From positions 7,006,001 through 7,070,000 of the forward strand of contig NZ_CP108025.1 in assembly GCF_041435095.1 (NCBI RefSeq): 64,000 nucleotides of DNA, in the 5' to 3' direction. A program made the position numbers and the translations under genes. Of this stretch, positions 48,637-57,024 are shown piece after piece (position 1 is the first letter of the stretch; each line of letters starts with the position of its first letter). A model generated the notes under the pieces. It did not search any database, was not told the origin of the DNA, and saw only the letters and a list, made by a program, of their open reading frames with translations. Origin of the DNA: Kitasatospora sp. NBC_00315. Its GTDB lineage: Bacteria > Actinomycetota > Actinomycetes > Streptomycetales > Streptomycetaceae.

Positions 48637-49175
48637 GGCGTCGCGCCCGCCACGGCCGGCGCCGGACCGGTGGCGAGTCCCAGCGCGCGGTTCTCGCAGC
48701 GCAGTCGTACCGCCAGCAGCGGCAGGTTCAGCAGGGTGAACCCGAGCGCGGTCAGCCAGGCGGTGTGCACCAGCGGCAGCGCGGCGCCCTCCACCACGAC
48801 GGCGACGTAGTTGGGGTGGGCGAACAGCCGGTAGGGCCCGCCGGTCACCAGCGGCAGTCCGGGGACGACGATCACCCGGGTGTTCCAGCGCGGGCCGAGG
48901 GTGGCGATGCACCACCAGCGCAGCGCCTGCGCCGCCAGCGCGAGGGCGAGCATCGGCCAGCCCAGGGCCGGCAGGAACGGGCGATGGGCCCACGCGGTCT
49001 CGGCCAGGCAGCCGGCCAGCAGTCCGGTGTGCAGCAGGACCATCACGGGGTAGTGGCCGCCGCCGAACTCCCGGCCGCCGAGGCGCCGGGACCAGCCGGC
49101 GTTGCGGCGGGCGGTGACCAGCTCGGCCAGGCGTTCGGCGGCGACCAGCAGGATGAGCGCGGTGTAGGGGGACAT
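48633..49175 (-). CDS. Isoprenylcysteine carboxyl methyltransferase (ICMT)-type membrane methyltransferase
   Basis: The 180-residue protein has about five membrane helices and the ICMT core WCIATLGPRWNTRVIV, GPYRLFAHPNYVAVVVEG and LRCENRALG. The HPNY and E/N region bind S-adenosylmethionine. Beside type III PKS genes such enzymes O-methylate alkylresorcinols or hydroquinones. It starts 8 bp after the PKS stop and overlaps the oxidoreductase start, forming a tight operon. Confidence 0.85.
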   Translation of the reverse strand: MSPYTALILLVAAERLAELVTARRNAGWSRRLGGREFGGGHYPVMVLLHTGLLAGCLAETAWAHRPFLPALGWPMLALALAAQALRWWCIATLGPRWNTRVIVVPGLPLVTGGPYRLFAHPNYVAVVVEGAALPLVHTAWLTALGFTLLNLPLLAVRLRCENRALGLATGPAPAVAGATP

Positions 49176-49182
49176 CGGCGGC

Positions 49183-50247
49183 CTACCAGCGGAGCAGGAC
49201 GAGTTCGGAGCAGAAGCCCGGGCCCATCGCCAGCAGCAGGCCGGGAGTGCCGGGCAGCGGCGGCCGCTCGGCCAGGGTGTCGCGCAGGATGTGCAGGACC
49301 GAGGCGGAGGAGAGGTTGCCCACCTCGGCGAGCGAACGCCGGGTCAGCTCCAGCGCGCGGGCCGGCAGATCCAGCGTCTCGCGGACGGCGTCCAGGATCT
49401 TCGGGCCACCGGGGTGACAGACCCAGGCGGTCACCTCCTGCGGTTTCAGGTCGTGGTCGGCCAGGAAGGTGCGGACCTCCGGGCCCAGGTGGCGGCGCAC
49501 GACGTCGGGCAGTTCGCCGCCCAGCACGATCTGGAAGCCGTTGTCGCCGATGTCCCACCCGAGGAGCCGCTCGGTGCCGGGGTAGAGCCGGCTGCGGGTC
49601 GCCACCACGACGGGCCCCTCGTCCGGCCGGTTGGCGGGGTGGTCCCGGCCGACCGCGACCAGCGCGGCCGCGCCGTCGCCGAACAGCGAACCCGCCACCA
49701 GGTTGGCCGCCGAGGAGTCGGTGCGCTGGAGGGTCAGGGAGCACAGCTCGACCGAGAGCAGCACGGCCACGTCGTCCGGCCGGCCGCGCAGGTAGTCGTG
49801 GAGCCTGGCGATGCCGGCGGCCCCGGCCACGCAGCCCAGTCCGAAGACCGGTACCCGCTTCACGTCCTCGCGCAGACCGAGTCGCCCGGCCAGCCGGGCC
49901 TCGATGGAGGGGGCCGCGATGCCGGTGACGGAGGTGGAGATGACCAGGTCCACGTCCTGCGGGCGGAGGCCGGCCTCGTCCAGCGCGGCCTTCACCGCGC
50001 GTTCGCCGAGCTCCAGGGCCACCTCGATGAAGGCGTCGTTCGCCTCGCCGAAGCCGTTCAGCGTCGCGTACCGCTCCAACGGGAGGGCGAGGCTGCGGGT
50101 GCGGACCGAGGAGGTGCCGTGCAGCCGGTCGAGCACCCCGCGCTCGGCCTCCCGCACCAGGCCCATGGCTGCGAGCGCGTCCGTGATCTCGTACTGCTCG
50201 TAGCGGTGGGGCGGGAGAACTCCGTGGACAGCGGCGATTCGCGTCAT
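49183..50247 (-). CDS. Type III polyketide synthase (alkylresorcinol-type)
   Basis: The 354-residue chalcone-synthase-like enzyme has the full catalytic triad: Cys139 in FGLGCVAGA, His278 in VCHPGGPKIL and Asn311 in EVGNLSSAS. The end GPGFCSELVLLRW is also typical. It extends a fatty acyl starter with malonyl-CoA and cyclises the product to a resorcinol or pyrone. It is the first gene of a three-gene operon, with a UbiA prenyltransferase divergent, matching agqA-D content. Confidence 0.93.
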   Translation of the reverse strand: MTRIAAVHGVLPPHRYEQYEITDALAAMGLVREAERGVLDRLHGTSSVRTRSLALPLERYATLNGFGEANDAFIEVALELGERAVKAALDEAGLRPQDVDLVISTSVTGIAAPSIEARLAGRLGLREDVKRVPVFGLGCVAGAAGIARLHDYLRGRPDDVAVLLSVELCSLTLQRTDSSAANLVAGSLFGDGAAALVAVGRDHPANRPDEGPVVVATRSRLYPGTERLLGWDIGDNGFQIVLGGELPDVVRRHLGPEVRTFLADHDLKPQEVTAWVCHPGGPKILDAVRETLDLPARALELTRRSLAEVGNLSSASVLHILRDTLAERPPLPGTPGLLLAMGPGFCSELVLLRW

Positions 50248-50441
50248 GGCCACAGGATAGGAACGAAAGGCGCGGAGCCATCCATCCCGGCATAAGTCTG
50301 ACTTTCCGGGTGTCGTCCGTGCCGAGTGACGTGCCGGACAGGACCAGGGCCGGGTCCGGCCGGGTCCGGCCGTTCCCGCCGGGCGTCCGGCGCCGCGCGC
50401 TGATCCCACGCTAAGTGTCGGACGCGGCCTAGGATCCGGCT

Positions 50442-51329
50442 GTGCCCAGCACCGTGATCGGGAGCGCCGACGCCCCGGGCCGCTCGACCCCGGGTCGGGC
50501 GGCCCGGGTGACGAGGGGTCTGCTGCGGGCCTGTCACCCCGAGCCCACGCTGGTGGTCACGGCGCTGATCACCGCGCTCGCGGCGGCCGCCGGGCGGAGT
50601 GCGGCCGGGTGCCTGCTGGTCGCCGCCGCGGTGCTCACCGGGCAGTTGTCGGTGGGCTGGTGCAACGACCGGGTCGACCTCCGACGTGACCGCGCCGCCG
50701 GGCGCCGGGACAAACCCCTGGTGGCCGGCGCGCTGCGACCCGGCACGGTGGCGATCGCGGCCGGCGCCGCGCTCGCGCTGTGCGTCCCGTTCTCGCTGGC
50801 CAACGGTGCCTCGGCGGGCACCGCCCACCTGGTCGCGGTGGCCGCCGCCTGGGCCTACGACCTCGGCGTCAAACGGACGGTGCTGTCCTGGCTGCCGTAC
50901 GCCGTGGGCTTCGGTCTGCTGCCGGTCTTCGTCACGCTCGCTCTCCCGGGACACCCCTGGCCGCAGCCCTGGGCGGTCGCGGCGGGCGCGCTGCTCGGAG
51001 TGGGCGCGCACCTCACCAATGTGCTGCCGGACATCGACGCGGACCTCCGCGTGGGCGTGCGGGGCCTGCCGCAGCGCCTCGGCCGGGGCCGGACCAGGGC
51101 GCTGGCCCCGGTGCCGCTGCTCGCCGCATCGGTGTTGCTGGTGTTCGGGCCGCCCGGCCCGGTGGGTGGTTGGGGGTGGGCCGCGCTCGCGGTCACCGGC
51201 GCGCTCGCCGTCGCGGTGGTGCTGCCCGGCGGCGCCGCTGCGGAGAGCCGGCGTCCGTTCCTGGCCACCCTCGCGATGGCCGCGACCGCGGTGGGCCTGC
51301 TGCTCCTGCACGGCGCCGCGTTCACCTGA
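50442..51329 (+). CDS. UbiA-family prenyltransferase
   Basis: The 295-residue membrane protein has ~8 helices and both Asp-rich motifs: NDRVDLRRD (NDxxDxxxD) and DIDADLRVG. It transfers a prenyl diphosphate chain to an aromatic acceptor. TAGGAT ends 6 bases before the GTG, so the mRNA is probably leaderless. It diverges from the type III PKS operon over 194 bp. By analogy with AgqD, its acceptor may be the alkyl-hydroquinone. Confidence 0.88.
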   Translation: MPSTVIGSADAPGRSTPGRAARVTRGLLRACHPEPTLVVTALITALAAAAGRSAAGCLLVAAAVLTGQLSVGWCNDRVDLRRDRAAGRRDKPLVAGALRPGTVAIAAGAALALCVPFSLANGASAGTAHLVAVAAAWAYDLGVKRTVLSWLPYAVGFGLLPVFVTLALPGHPWPQPWAVAAGALLGVGAHLTNVLPDIDADLRVGVRGLPQRLGRGRTRALAPVPLLAASVLLVFGPPGPVGGWGWAALAVTGALAVAVVLPGGAAAESRRPFLATLAMAATAVGLLLLHGAAFT

Positions 51330-51423
51330 CGGGCGGTCCGGGGACGGCGTCCCGCCTGCCCTCCTCCAGGGCTGCCCTGCTCCGTGGCCTCCCTGCCCCA
51401 TGGCCGGGGCGATCGACGGAGCC

Positions 51424-51471
51424 GTGGACCAGGCCGTCGACCAAGCCGTCGACCAGGCCGTCGACCAGGCC
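51424..51471. repeat. 12-bp tandem repeat, four copies
   Basis: GTCGACCAGGCC is repeated four times with one or two base changes (51424-51471). It lies in the gap between the UbiA gene and the chaplin terminator side; nothing else is supported in 51330-51560. Confidence 0.85.
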
Positions 51472-51560
51472 GTCGGCACGGGGCCGATCCCGCGCGGGGG
51501 CGCGGGACCGGCCCCGTGGCCGGTGGGTGCCGGCGCACCCCTCGGCCGCCCGGCGGTGGG

Positions 51561-51803
51561 TCAGCCGACGTTCGCGCAGGTGTTGCCGAAGGCCGGGTTC
51601 AGCAGGCCGATGACGCTGACGGAGTTGCCGCACAGGTTCACCGGAACGTGCACGGGCACCTGGATCAGGTTGCCCGAGAGCACGCCGGGCGAGCCCGCGG
51701 CGACGCCCTCCGCACCCGAGCTCGCGCTGGCGGCGCCCGCACCGGCGAGGACGAGGGCGCCGGCGGCGGCGCCCAGGACGAGGGACGTGCGAAGACGGGG
51801 CAT
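51561..51803 (-). CDS. Short chaplin (secreted hydrophobic amyloid)
   Basis: The ATG at 51803 follows AGGAGA by 6 bases. The 80 residues are a signal peptide (LRTSLVLGAAAGALVLAGAGAASA) and one chaplin domain (SPGVLSGNLIQVPVHVPVNL-CGNSVSVIGLLNPAFGNTC) with the two conserved cysteines. Short chaplins (ChpD-H type) assemble into amyloid at the air interface, letting aerial hyphae rise. Confidence 0.95.
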   Translation of the reverse strand: MPRLRTSLVLGAAAGALVLAGAGAASASSGAEGVAAGSPGVLSGNLIQVPVHVPVNLCGNSVSVIGLLNPAFGNTCANVG

Positions 51804-52058
51804 GGATCTCTCCTGTGTTTGCGTGACGGATCGGACCGTCCGGGGCCGGGGTCCCGACCGGCCGGACGTCTGCTCTTCGGGCACGCGACGGCCGCGGACC
51901 GGTCGCCCGGCCCTGGTTCACCCGATCCGGTGAACAGCTGCGTGCGGACGGGCGAAGGGGTGACGGGCCGCCCGCCGGCCGGCCCCGCTCGCCGAACACA
52001 CGAGCGGCCGCCCACCGAAGTGGGCGGCCGCTCAGGGAGGGGAGAGGGCGGGCTCGGA

Positions 52059-55000
52059 TCAGGAGAAGATCTGGAACTCCGAGAGCTGCCCCGCGGGCCA
52101 GCCCGTGTTTCCGGTGAAGTTCAGCCGCAGGTAGCGCACCGATCCGGCCGGGACGGTGATGGTGACCGCGTTGCCGGTGGCCGGGTTGAAGGTGTACCCG
52201 GCCGAGGCCTTGAGCGTCGTCCAGGTGCTGCCGTCGGTCGAGCCCTGGACCGAGAGGGTCTCGGTCCGGGTGGCCCAGTCGGCGGACGGGGGCAGCGTGA
52301 GGGTGAGCGTGCTGACGCTCTTCGCGCTGCCCAGGTCGGCCTGGAGCCACTGCGGGAAGGCGTTGTTGTTGCTCTCCCAGTAGCTGCCGGTGTTGCCGTC
52401 GGCGGTGTTGCCAGGCCCGTAGTTCTGGGTGGAGCTGCTCGCCGTCATGGTCGCGCCGAGCGCCAGGTTGCCGCCACCCGCCGCGGTGGCGGTACCGGTG
52501 AGGGCGATGACGAGCGGGCCGGCCGGGTCGTTCGAGGCGACGCTCACGCTGCCGGTGCGGGCCCCGGCGGCGGTCGGCCGGAACGTGACGGCCACGGTGC
52601 AGGAGGCGCCCGCGGCGAGGGTGGCGCCGCAGGTGGTGGTGTCGCTGAAGTCACCGGAGGCGGTGACGGCGCCCAGACTGGCCGTCGCGGTGCCGGTGTT
52701 GCTCACCGTGGTGCTCTTCGCCGGGCTGGTGGTGCCCACCGTCCGGCTGTCGAAGGCCAGGCTGCTCGGAGCTGCCGTGAGGGCCGGCGCGCCGGTGCCG
52801 CCGCCGCCCCCGGTGCTGCCGCCGCCGGAGTAGATCAGCAGTTCGGAGAACTGGGCGGCGGGCCAACTGGTGTTGCCGGTGACGTTGATCCGCAGGTACC
52901 GCACCGTGCCGGTCGGCAGCGCGATGGTCACGGTGTTGCCGGTCGCCGGGTCGAACGTGTACCCGGCCGAGGCCTTGAGCGTCGTCCAGGTGCCGCCGTC
53001 GGTCGAGCCCTGGACCGAGAGCGTCTGCGTACGGGCGCCCCAGGCGGTGGCGGGCGGGAGGTCCAACGTGAGCGAGCCGACCTGCTGGGCCGTACCGAGG
53101 TCGGCCTGGAGCCACTGCGGGAAGGCGTTGCTGTTGCTCTCCCAGTAGCTGCTGGTGTTGCCGTCGTTGGTGTTGGACGCCGGGAAGCCGCCGTTGGAGC
53201 TGCTCGCGGTGAGGGTAGCGCCGGCCGCGAGGTTGGTGGTGGCCGAGACGCCGGTACCGGTGAGCGTGGTGCCGACCGGAGTGGAGGTGGTGGAGTTGGC
53301 GATCGCGAGCGTGCCGCTCTGCGGCCCGCCGGCGGTCGGCGTGAAGGTCACGCTGACGGTGCAGGACGCACCGGCGGCCAGCGTGGCGCCGCAGGTGTTG
53401 GTCTGCGCGTACGGGCCGCTGACCGTGATCGAGGACAGCGTGGCCGCGGCCGTCCCGGGGTTGCCGACCGTGACGGTCTTCGCCGCGGTCGTGCTGCCGA
53501 CCGCGACGTTGCCGAAGGCGAGCGAGCCCGGGTTGGCGGAGACCGGCGTGTGCACCACGGTGCCGCCGTCGGTGCCGACCAGCTGCACCGTGGTGGGGCC
53601 GCCGGGCCGGCTGTTCGGGATCGTCAGGGTACCGCTGGTGATGCCGGAGGTGGGCGCGGTGTAGGAGACGTCGACCTGGCACCACATGCCCGGGTCGGTG
53701 TCGTTGGCACCGTTCAGGCTGCCGCCGCAGGGCTTGGCCGGGTCGGGGGAGACGGTGAAGCCGCCGGTGGCGGAGATGCCGCCGAGCGTGGCCGCCGAGC
53801 GGCCGGTGTTGTAGACGGTCACCTTCTGGATCGCGGTGGCCGCGCCGACCCTGGCGTTCTCGAAGGTCACCGTGGACGGGAAGGCGGTGACCGGCGCGGC
53901 CCCGGGGAACCCGCAGGTCGGGGTGGCGGACCAGCCGGTGTTGCCGCTGCCGAGGCCGAGGGCGAAGCCGGAGCCGCAGTCCTCCACGCCGCCGACGCCG
54001 ACGTTGGTGGCGGTCACGCCGGACACGGTGGCCGAGCCGGAGGTCTGGTTCTGGAAGACGTACGTGCCGACACCGTTGACGGTCTCGTTGCTGATGTGCA
54101 CGCCGCTGATCGGCTTGCCGCCCTCCAGCGCGCCCTGGAACTGGTAGGCCTCGTAGGGGCTCTGGTCGATCTCGTTGCCGGAGACGTTGATCGTTCCGGT
54201 CATCGCCGAGTCGAGCGCGAAGAACCACATGGCGCCGACGCCGTAGTCCCAGCCCGGGTCGAACTGACCGGTGCGCACCAGCTTGTTGCCGCTGATGGTG
54301 GTCGTCCCGGCCAGTGCCACCGCGCCGAAGCGGTTGCCGACGTGGACGCCGCCGCCCCGGGTGACGGTGTCCTGGAGCAGGTTGTTGGTCACGCTGTTGT
54401 CCGAACCGCCGTACAGGGCGATGTTGTTGGCGAGACCGGGGGAGTCGACCGTGTTGTGGTCGAAGGTGTTGCCGCTGTCGTTGGTGGACGACCACATGGC
54501 CAGGCCGTCGTCCTGGGTGTTGCGCAGGAAGCTGTTGCGGACGGCCGAGTTGGTCACCCCGCCGTCGAAGTTGATGCCGTCGGCGAGGGTGTCCTGGATA
54601 CGCATGTTCTGGAACGTCAGGTTGGTCGTCGCGCCGACCACCCAGGCGCCCACCTTGGCGTTCTGGATCCAGACGTCGGAGATCGTGGTGTTGTTGAACC
54701 CACCGTTGAAGCCGTTGACCGAACCGTCGCTGTCGTCACGCGAGTTGACGTTGCCGAAGATCGACAGGTCGTGCACCGTGACGTTGGTGGTCTGGCCGAC
54801 GTTCCCCTGGAACTCCACGTTGTGGCCGGTCAGCTTCGTGTACCACTGGCCGGCGCCGGCGACGCCGACCCGGTTGAGGCCGATCGGCGCGGTGATGTTG
54901 TACAGGCCCTGCGGCAGGTAGACGCCGGTGCCGGCGGCCGAGGCGTCGTTGACGGCCTGCTGGAGCTTGGTGGTCGCGTCGGCGACACCGGAGCTGTCGA

Positions 55001-55673
55001 TGTTGTACGGCGCCTGGGTGACGTCCAGGTACCCGGCGGGCTTCGGCAGCGGCGCGGCCACGTTCTCGAAGTCGGCCGTGTTGATCGCGTACCAGGGAGC
55101 GGTGTCGTTCGCGTCGACCTGGAGCTTCACCACCGTCCCGGCGGGCAGCACGGACGGGAACATCGTCCGGACGTCGTCGTAGAAGTCGTGCGGCACCGCG
55201 CTCTGCGGATCGCCCACGTCGGCCGGGTTGTTGGTGAACGTGTACGCCCCGTAGAGCCAGCTGTTCCTGGAGGTCAGCTGGAGGTCCTGGGTCTTGGTGC
55301 CGTTGACGTAGACGCTCAGCGGCGCGGTCAGGCCGGTGCCGTCGAGCGAGTCCGGGATGGAGTAGTGGAAGTCCACGGCGTTGGCCGGCGCGGTCAGCGT
55401 GAACTGCACGTACTTGCCCTGGCCCACCAGCTGCACGGCCTGGCGGCCGGTGGCCTCGGAGGCGAGCGTGCCGTAGGTGTAACTCGGGGCCAGGACATTG
55501 CCGTTGGTGGCCGCGTTGGCGGCCAGGTACTCGGTGAACGGGGTGGCGGCGCCGGGTGGGGTGGCGGCGCCCGCGGTGGCGGGCAGCGCCAGCACCGGCA
55601 CGGTGGCCAGCAGCGCGGCGCTGGTGAGACCCGCCGCCCAGCGGCGGACGGCGCGGGTCGGATGGTGGAACAC
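52059..55673 (-). CDS. Secreted GH87 alpha-1,3-glucanase (mycodextranase family), multidomain
   Basis: The GTG at 55673 follows AGGAG by ~8 bases; the product has 1204 residues. Order: signal peptide (~1-37), CBM35-like domain (~45-205), right-handed beta-helix (~215-560), then HYDIN/ASPM-like Ig domain(s) (~590-800), F5/8 type C (~810-930), another HYDIN-like domain, and a final F5/8 domain. The helix has ADGINFDGG and TQDDGLA, giving Asp365, Asp388 and Asp389; the spacing 23/24 equals that of the catalytic aspartates D1045, D1068, D1069 of Bacillus GH87 enzymes. Target: fungal alpha-1,3-glucan. Confidence 0.88.
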   Translation of the reverse strand: MFHHPTRAVRRWAAGLTSAALLATVPVLALPATAGAATPPGAATPFTEYLAANAATNGNVLAPSYTYGTLASEATGRQAVQLVGQGKYVQFTLTAPANAVDFHYSIPDSLDGTGLTAPLSVYVNGTKTQDLQLTSRNSWLYGAYTFTNNPADVGDPQSAVPHDFYDDVRTMFPSVLPAGTVVKLQVDANDTAPWYAINTADFENVAAPLPKPAGYLDVTQAPYNIDSSGVADATTKLQQAVNDASAAGTGVYLPQGLYNITAPIGLNRVGVAGAGQWYTKLTGHNVEFQGNVGQTTNVTVHDLSIFGNVNSRDDSDGSVNGFNGGFNNTTISDVWIQNAKVGAWVVGATTNLTFQNMRIQDTLADGINFDGGVTNSAVRNSFLRNTQDDGLAMWSSTNDSGNTFDHNTVDSPGLANNIALYGGSDNSVTNNLLQDTVTRGGGVHVGNRFGAVALAGTTTISGNKLVRTGQFDPGWDYGVGAMWFFALDSAMTGTINVSGNEIDQSPYEAYQFQGALEGGKPISGVHISNETVNGVGTYVFQNQTSGSATVSGVTATNVGVGGVEDCGSGFALGLGSGNTGWSATPTCGFPGAAPVTAFPSTVTFENARVGAATAIQKVTVYNTGRSAATLGGISATGGFTVSPDPAKPCGGSLNGANDTDPGMWCQVDVSYTAPTSGITSGTLTIPNSRPGGPTTVQLVGTDGGTVVHTPVSANPGSLAFGNVAVGSTTAAKTVTVGNPGTAAATLSSITVSGPYAQTNTCGATLAAGASCTVSVTFTPTAGGPQSGTLAIANSTTSTPVGTTLTGTGVSATTNLAAGATLTASSSNGGFPASNTNDGNTSSYWESNSNAFPQWLQADLGTAQQVGSLTLDLPPATAWGARTQTLSVQGSTDGGTWTTLKASAGYTFDPATGNTVTIALPTGTVRYLRINVTGNTSWPAAQFSELLIYSGGGSTGGGGGTGAPALTAAPSSLAFDSRTVGTTSPAKSTTVSNTGTATASLGAVTASGDFSDTTTCGATLAAGASCTVAVTFRPTAAGARTGSVSVASNDPAGPLVIALTGTATAAGGGNLALGATMTASSSTQNYGPGNTADGNTGSYWESNNNAFPQWLQADLGSAKSVSTLTLTLPPSADWATRTETLSVQGSTDGSTWTTLKASAGYTFNPATGNAVTITVPAGSVRYLRLNFTGNTGWPAGQLSEFQIFS

Positions 55674-56155
55674 GCAAGGGCTCCTACGGCTCGGATGGGG
55701 CTGGGTGGGGGTGGTCGGCCGCACCGCCGCCCCTCAGCGGCGACGCGGCCGTCGGTGCCAGCCACGCGGGAGCTGCGCCCGAGGTGTCGTCGGCGTGCCG
55801 TCCCTCCGTCGGTGGCGGCACGCCCGCCCGGTACAAGCCGCTTGTGGCGGGGCTCACTTAACCATCGCCAACAGATACTCTCAATATCTCGATCGATATT
55901 TGCAAAAACTTGACACATCTTCGAGTCTGCATGACGTGCCCGAGGGTGGCGCGCGTCGCCTCCGCGGAATACCCGGGAACGCCACGGGTGGTCGCTCGAA
56001 CACCGGCTCGGAGGGCGCGGCGCCGAGGGCGCGGCCCGCTCCGTGCCTGCGCGGGATTTGCCCTGGAGTGCGCTCCAATGTTCAGACTGAGGGCATCCGC
56101 GGACGCCGGCCCCCTTGCCCGGCGGTACCGGCTCCCGACAGAAGAGAGCAGCGCC
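55674..56155. other. Divergent region between the GH87 and SDR genes
   Basis: This 482-bp gap holds an AT-rich block (about 55860-55920, with ATATCTCGATCGATAT) likely to be the GH87 promoter, and a MerR-type promoter for the SDR gene listed separately. No gene is supported. Confidence 0.45.
56058..56088 (+). promoter_or_regulatory. MerR-type promoter of the SDR gene
   Basis: TTGCCC (56058) and TCAGAC (56082) are separated by an over-long 18-bp spacer that contains the palindrome TGGAGTGCGCTCCA (56064-56077). This matches promoters of dehydrogenase genes activated by MerR proteins of the AdhR kind. No MerR gene is in the neighbourhood. Confidence 0.55.
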
Positions 56156-57010
56156 ATGGACAGCACCCGTCCCGTCGTCCTGATCACCGGCACGTCCAGC
56201 GGCATCGGCCTGGAAACCGCCGTGGCCGCGGCCAGGGCCGGCCATCAGGTGATCGCCACGATGCGCGACCCCGGTCGGGACGCCGCCCTGCGCGCGGCGG
56301 CGGAGGCCGCGGGCGTGGCCGACCGCGTCGAGGTCGGCCGACTGGACGTCACCGACCCGGCCTCGGTGGCCGCCTGCGTGAGCGCCGTGGTCACCGATCA
56401 CGGACGGCTCGACGCGCTGGTGAACAACGCGGGCGCCGGTCACGTCGGGACCTTGGAGATCGACGGTGTGGCGAAGGCGCGCGAGGTGATGGAGGTCAAC
56501 TACTTCGGGGTGCTGGCCGTCACGGAGGCCGCGCTGCCGCACCTGCGGGCCGCGAAGGGCCGGGTCGTCACCGTCAGCAGCGTGGGCGGCGTGGTCGGCC
56601 AGCCGTTCAACGAGGCGTACTGCGCGGCCAAGTTCGCGGTCGAGGGGTTCATGGAGTCGCTGCACCCGGTCGCGGCGGCCGTCGGGGTCGCGGTGGTCCT
56701 GGTCGAACCGGGCGCGGTGGCCAGCGAGTTCGTCCGCAACGTGGGGGCCGGTGGTCCGCTCGAGGAGCGCGCCGCGGCGGCGGGCCCCTACGCCCCGGCG
56801 ATGGTGGCCTACCTCGACCGGACCGCCAACGCGTTCGCGTCCGCGCAGACGGCCGCCGAAGCGGCCGCCGTGGTGGTCGCCGCGCTGACCGCCGAGCGGC
56901 CGGCCCTGCGGATCCAGACCTCCGAGGCCGCGGCGGCGTTCGTCGGCGCCAAGCTCGCCGACCTGGACGGCGGCAGGATCACCACGATGACGGCGGGCTG
57001 GATCGCCTGA
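56156..57010 (+). CDS. Short-chain dehydrogenase/reductase
   Basis: The 284-residue classical SDR shows VLITGTSSGIGLETA (cofactor glycines), LVNNAGAGHVG, and the active site with SSVGGVVGQPFNEAYCAAKFA (Ser, YxxxK). The Arg after the second strand (ATMRDPGR) suggests NADP(H). GAAGAG lies ahead of the ATG. It converges with a LysR gene 14 bp after its stop. The substrate is unknown. Confidence 0.93.
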   Translation: MDSTRPVVLITGTSSGIGLETAVAAARAGHQVIATMRDPGRDAALRAAAEAAGVADRVEVGRLDVTDPASVAACVSAVVTDHGRLDALVNNAGAGHVGTLEIDGVAKAREVMEVNYFGVLAVTEAALPHLRAAKGRVVTVSSVGGVVGQPFNEAYCAAKFAVEGFMESLHPVAAAVGVAVVLVEPGAVASEFVRNVGAGGPLEERAAAAGPYAPAMVAYLDRTANAFASAQTAAEAAAVVVAALTAERPALRIQTSEAAAAFVGAKLADLDGGRITTMTAGWIA

Positions 57011-57024
57011 TCGCCCGTCGGCGC

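Noticed and set aside
51384..55913. 1509-codon plus-strand frame
   Set aside because: Antisense to the GH87 glucanase, whose signal peptide, catalytic aspartates and modules are evident.
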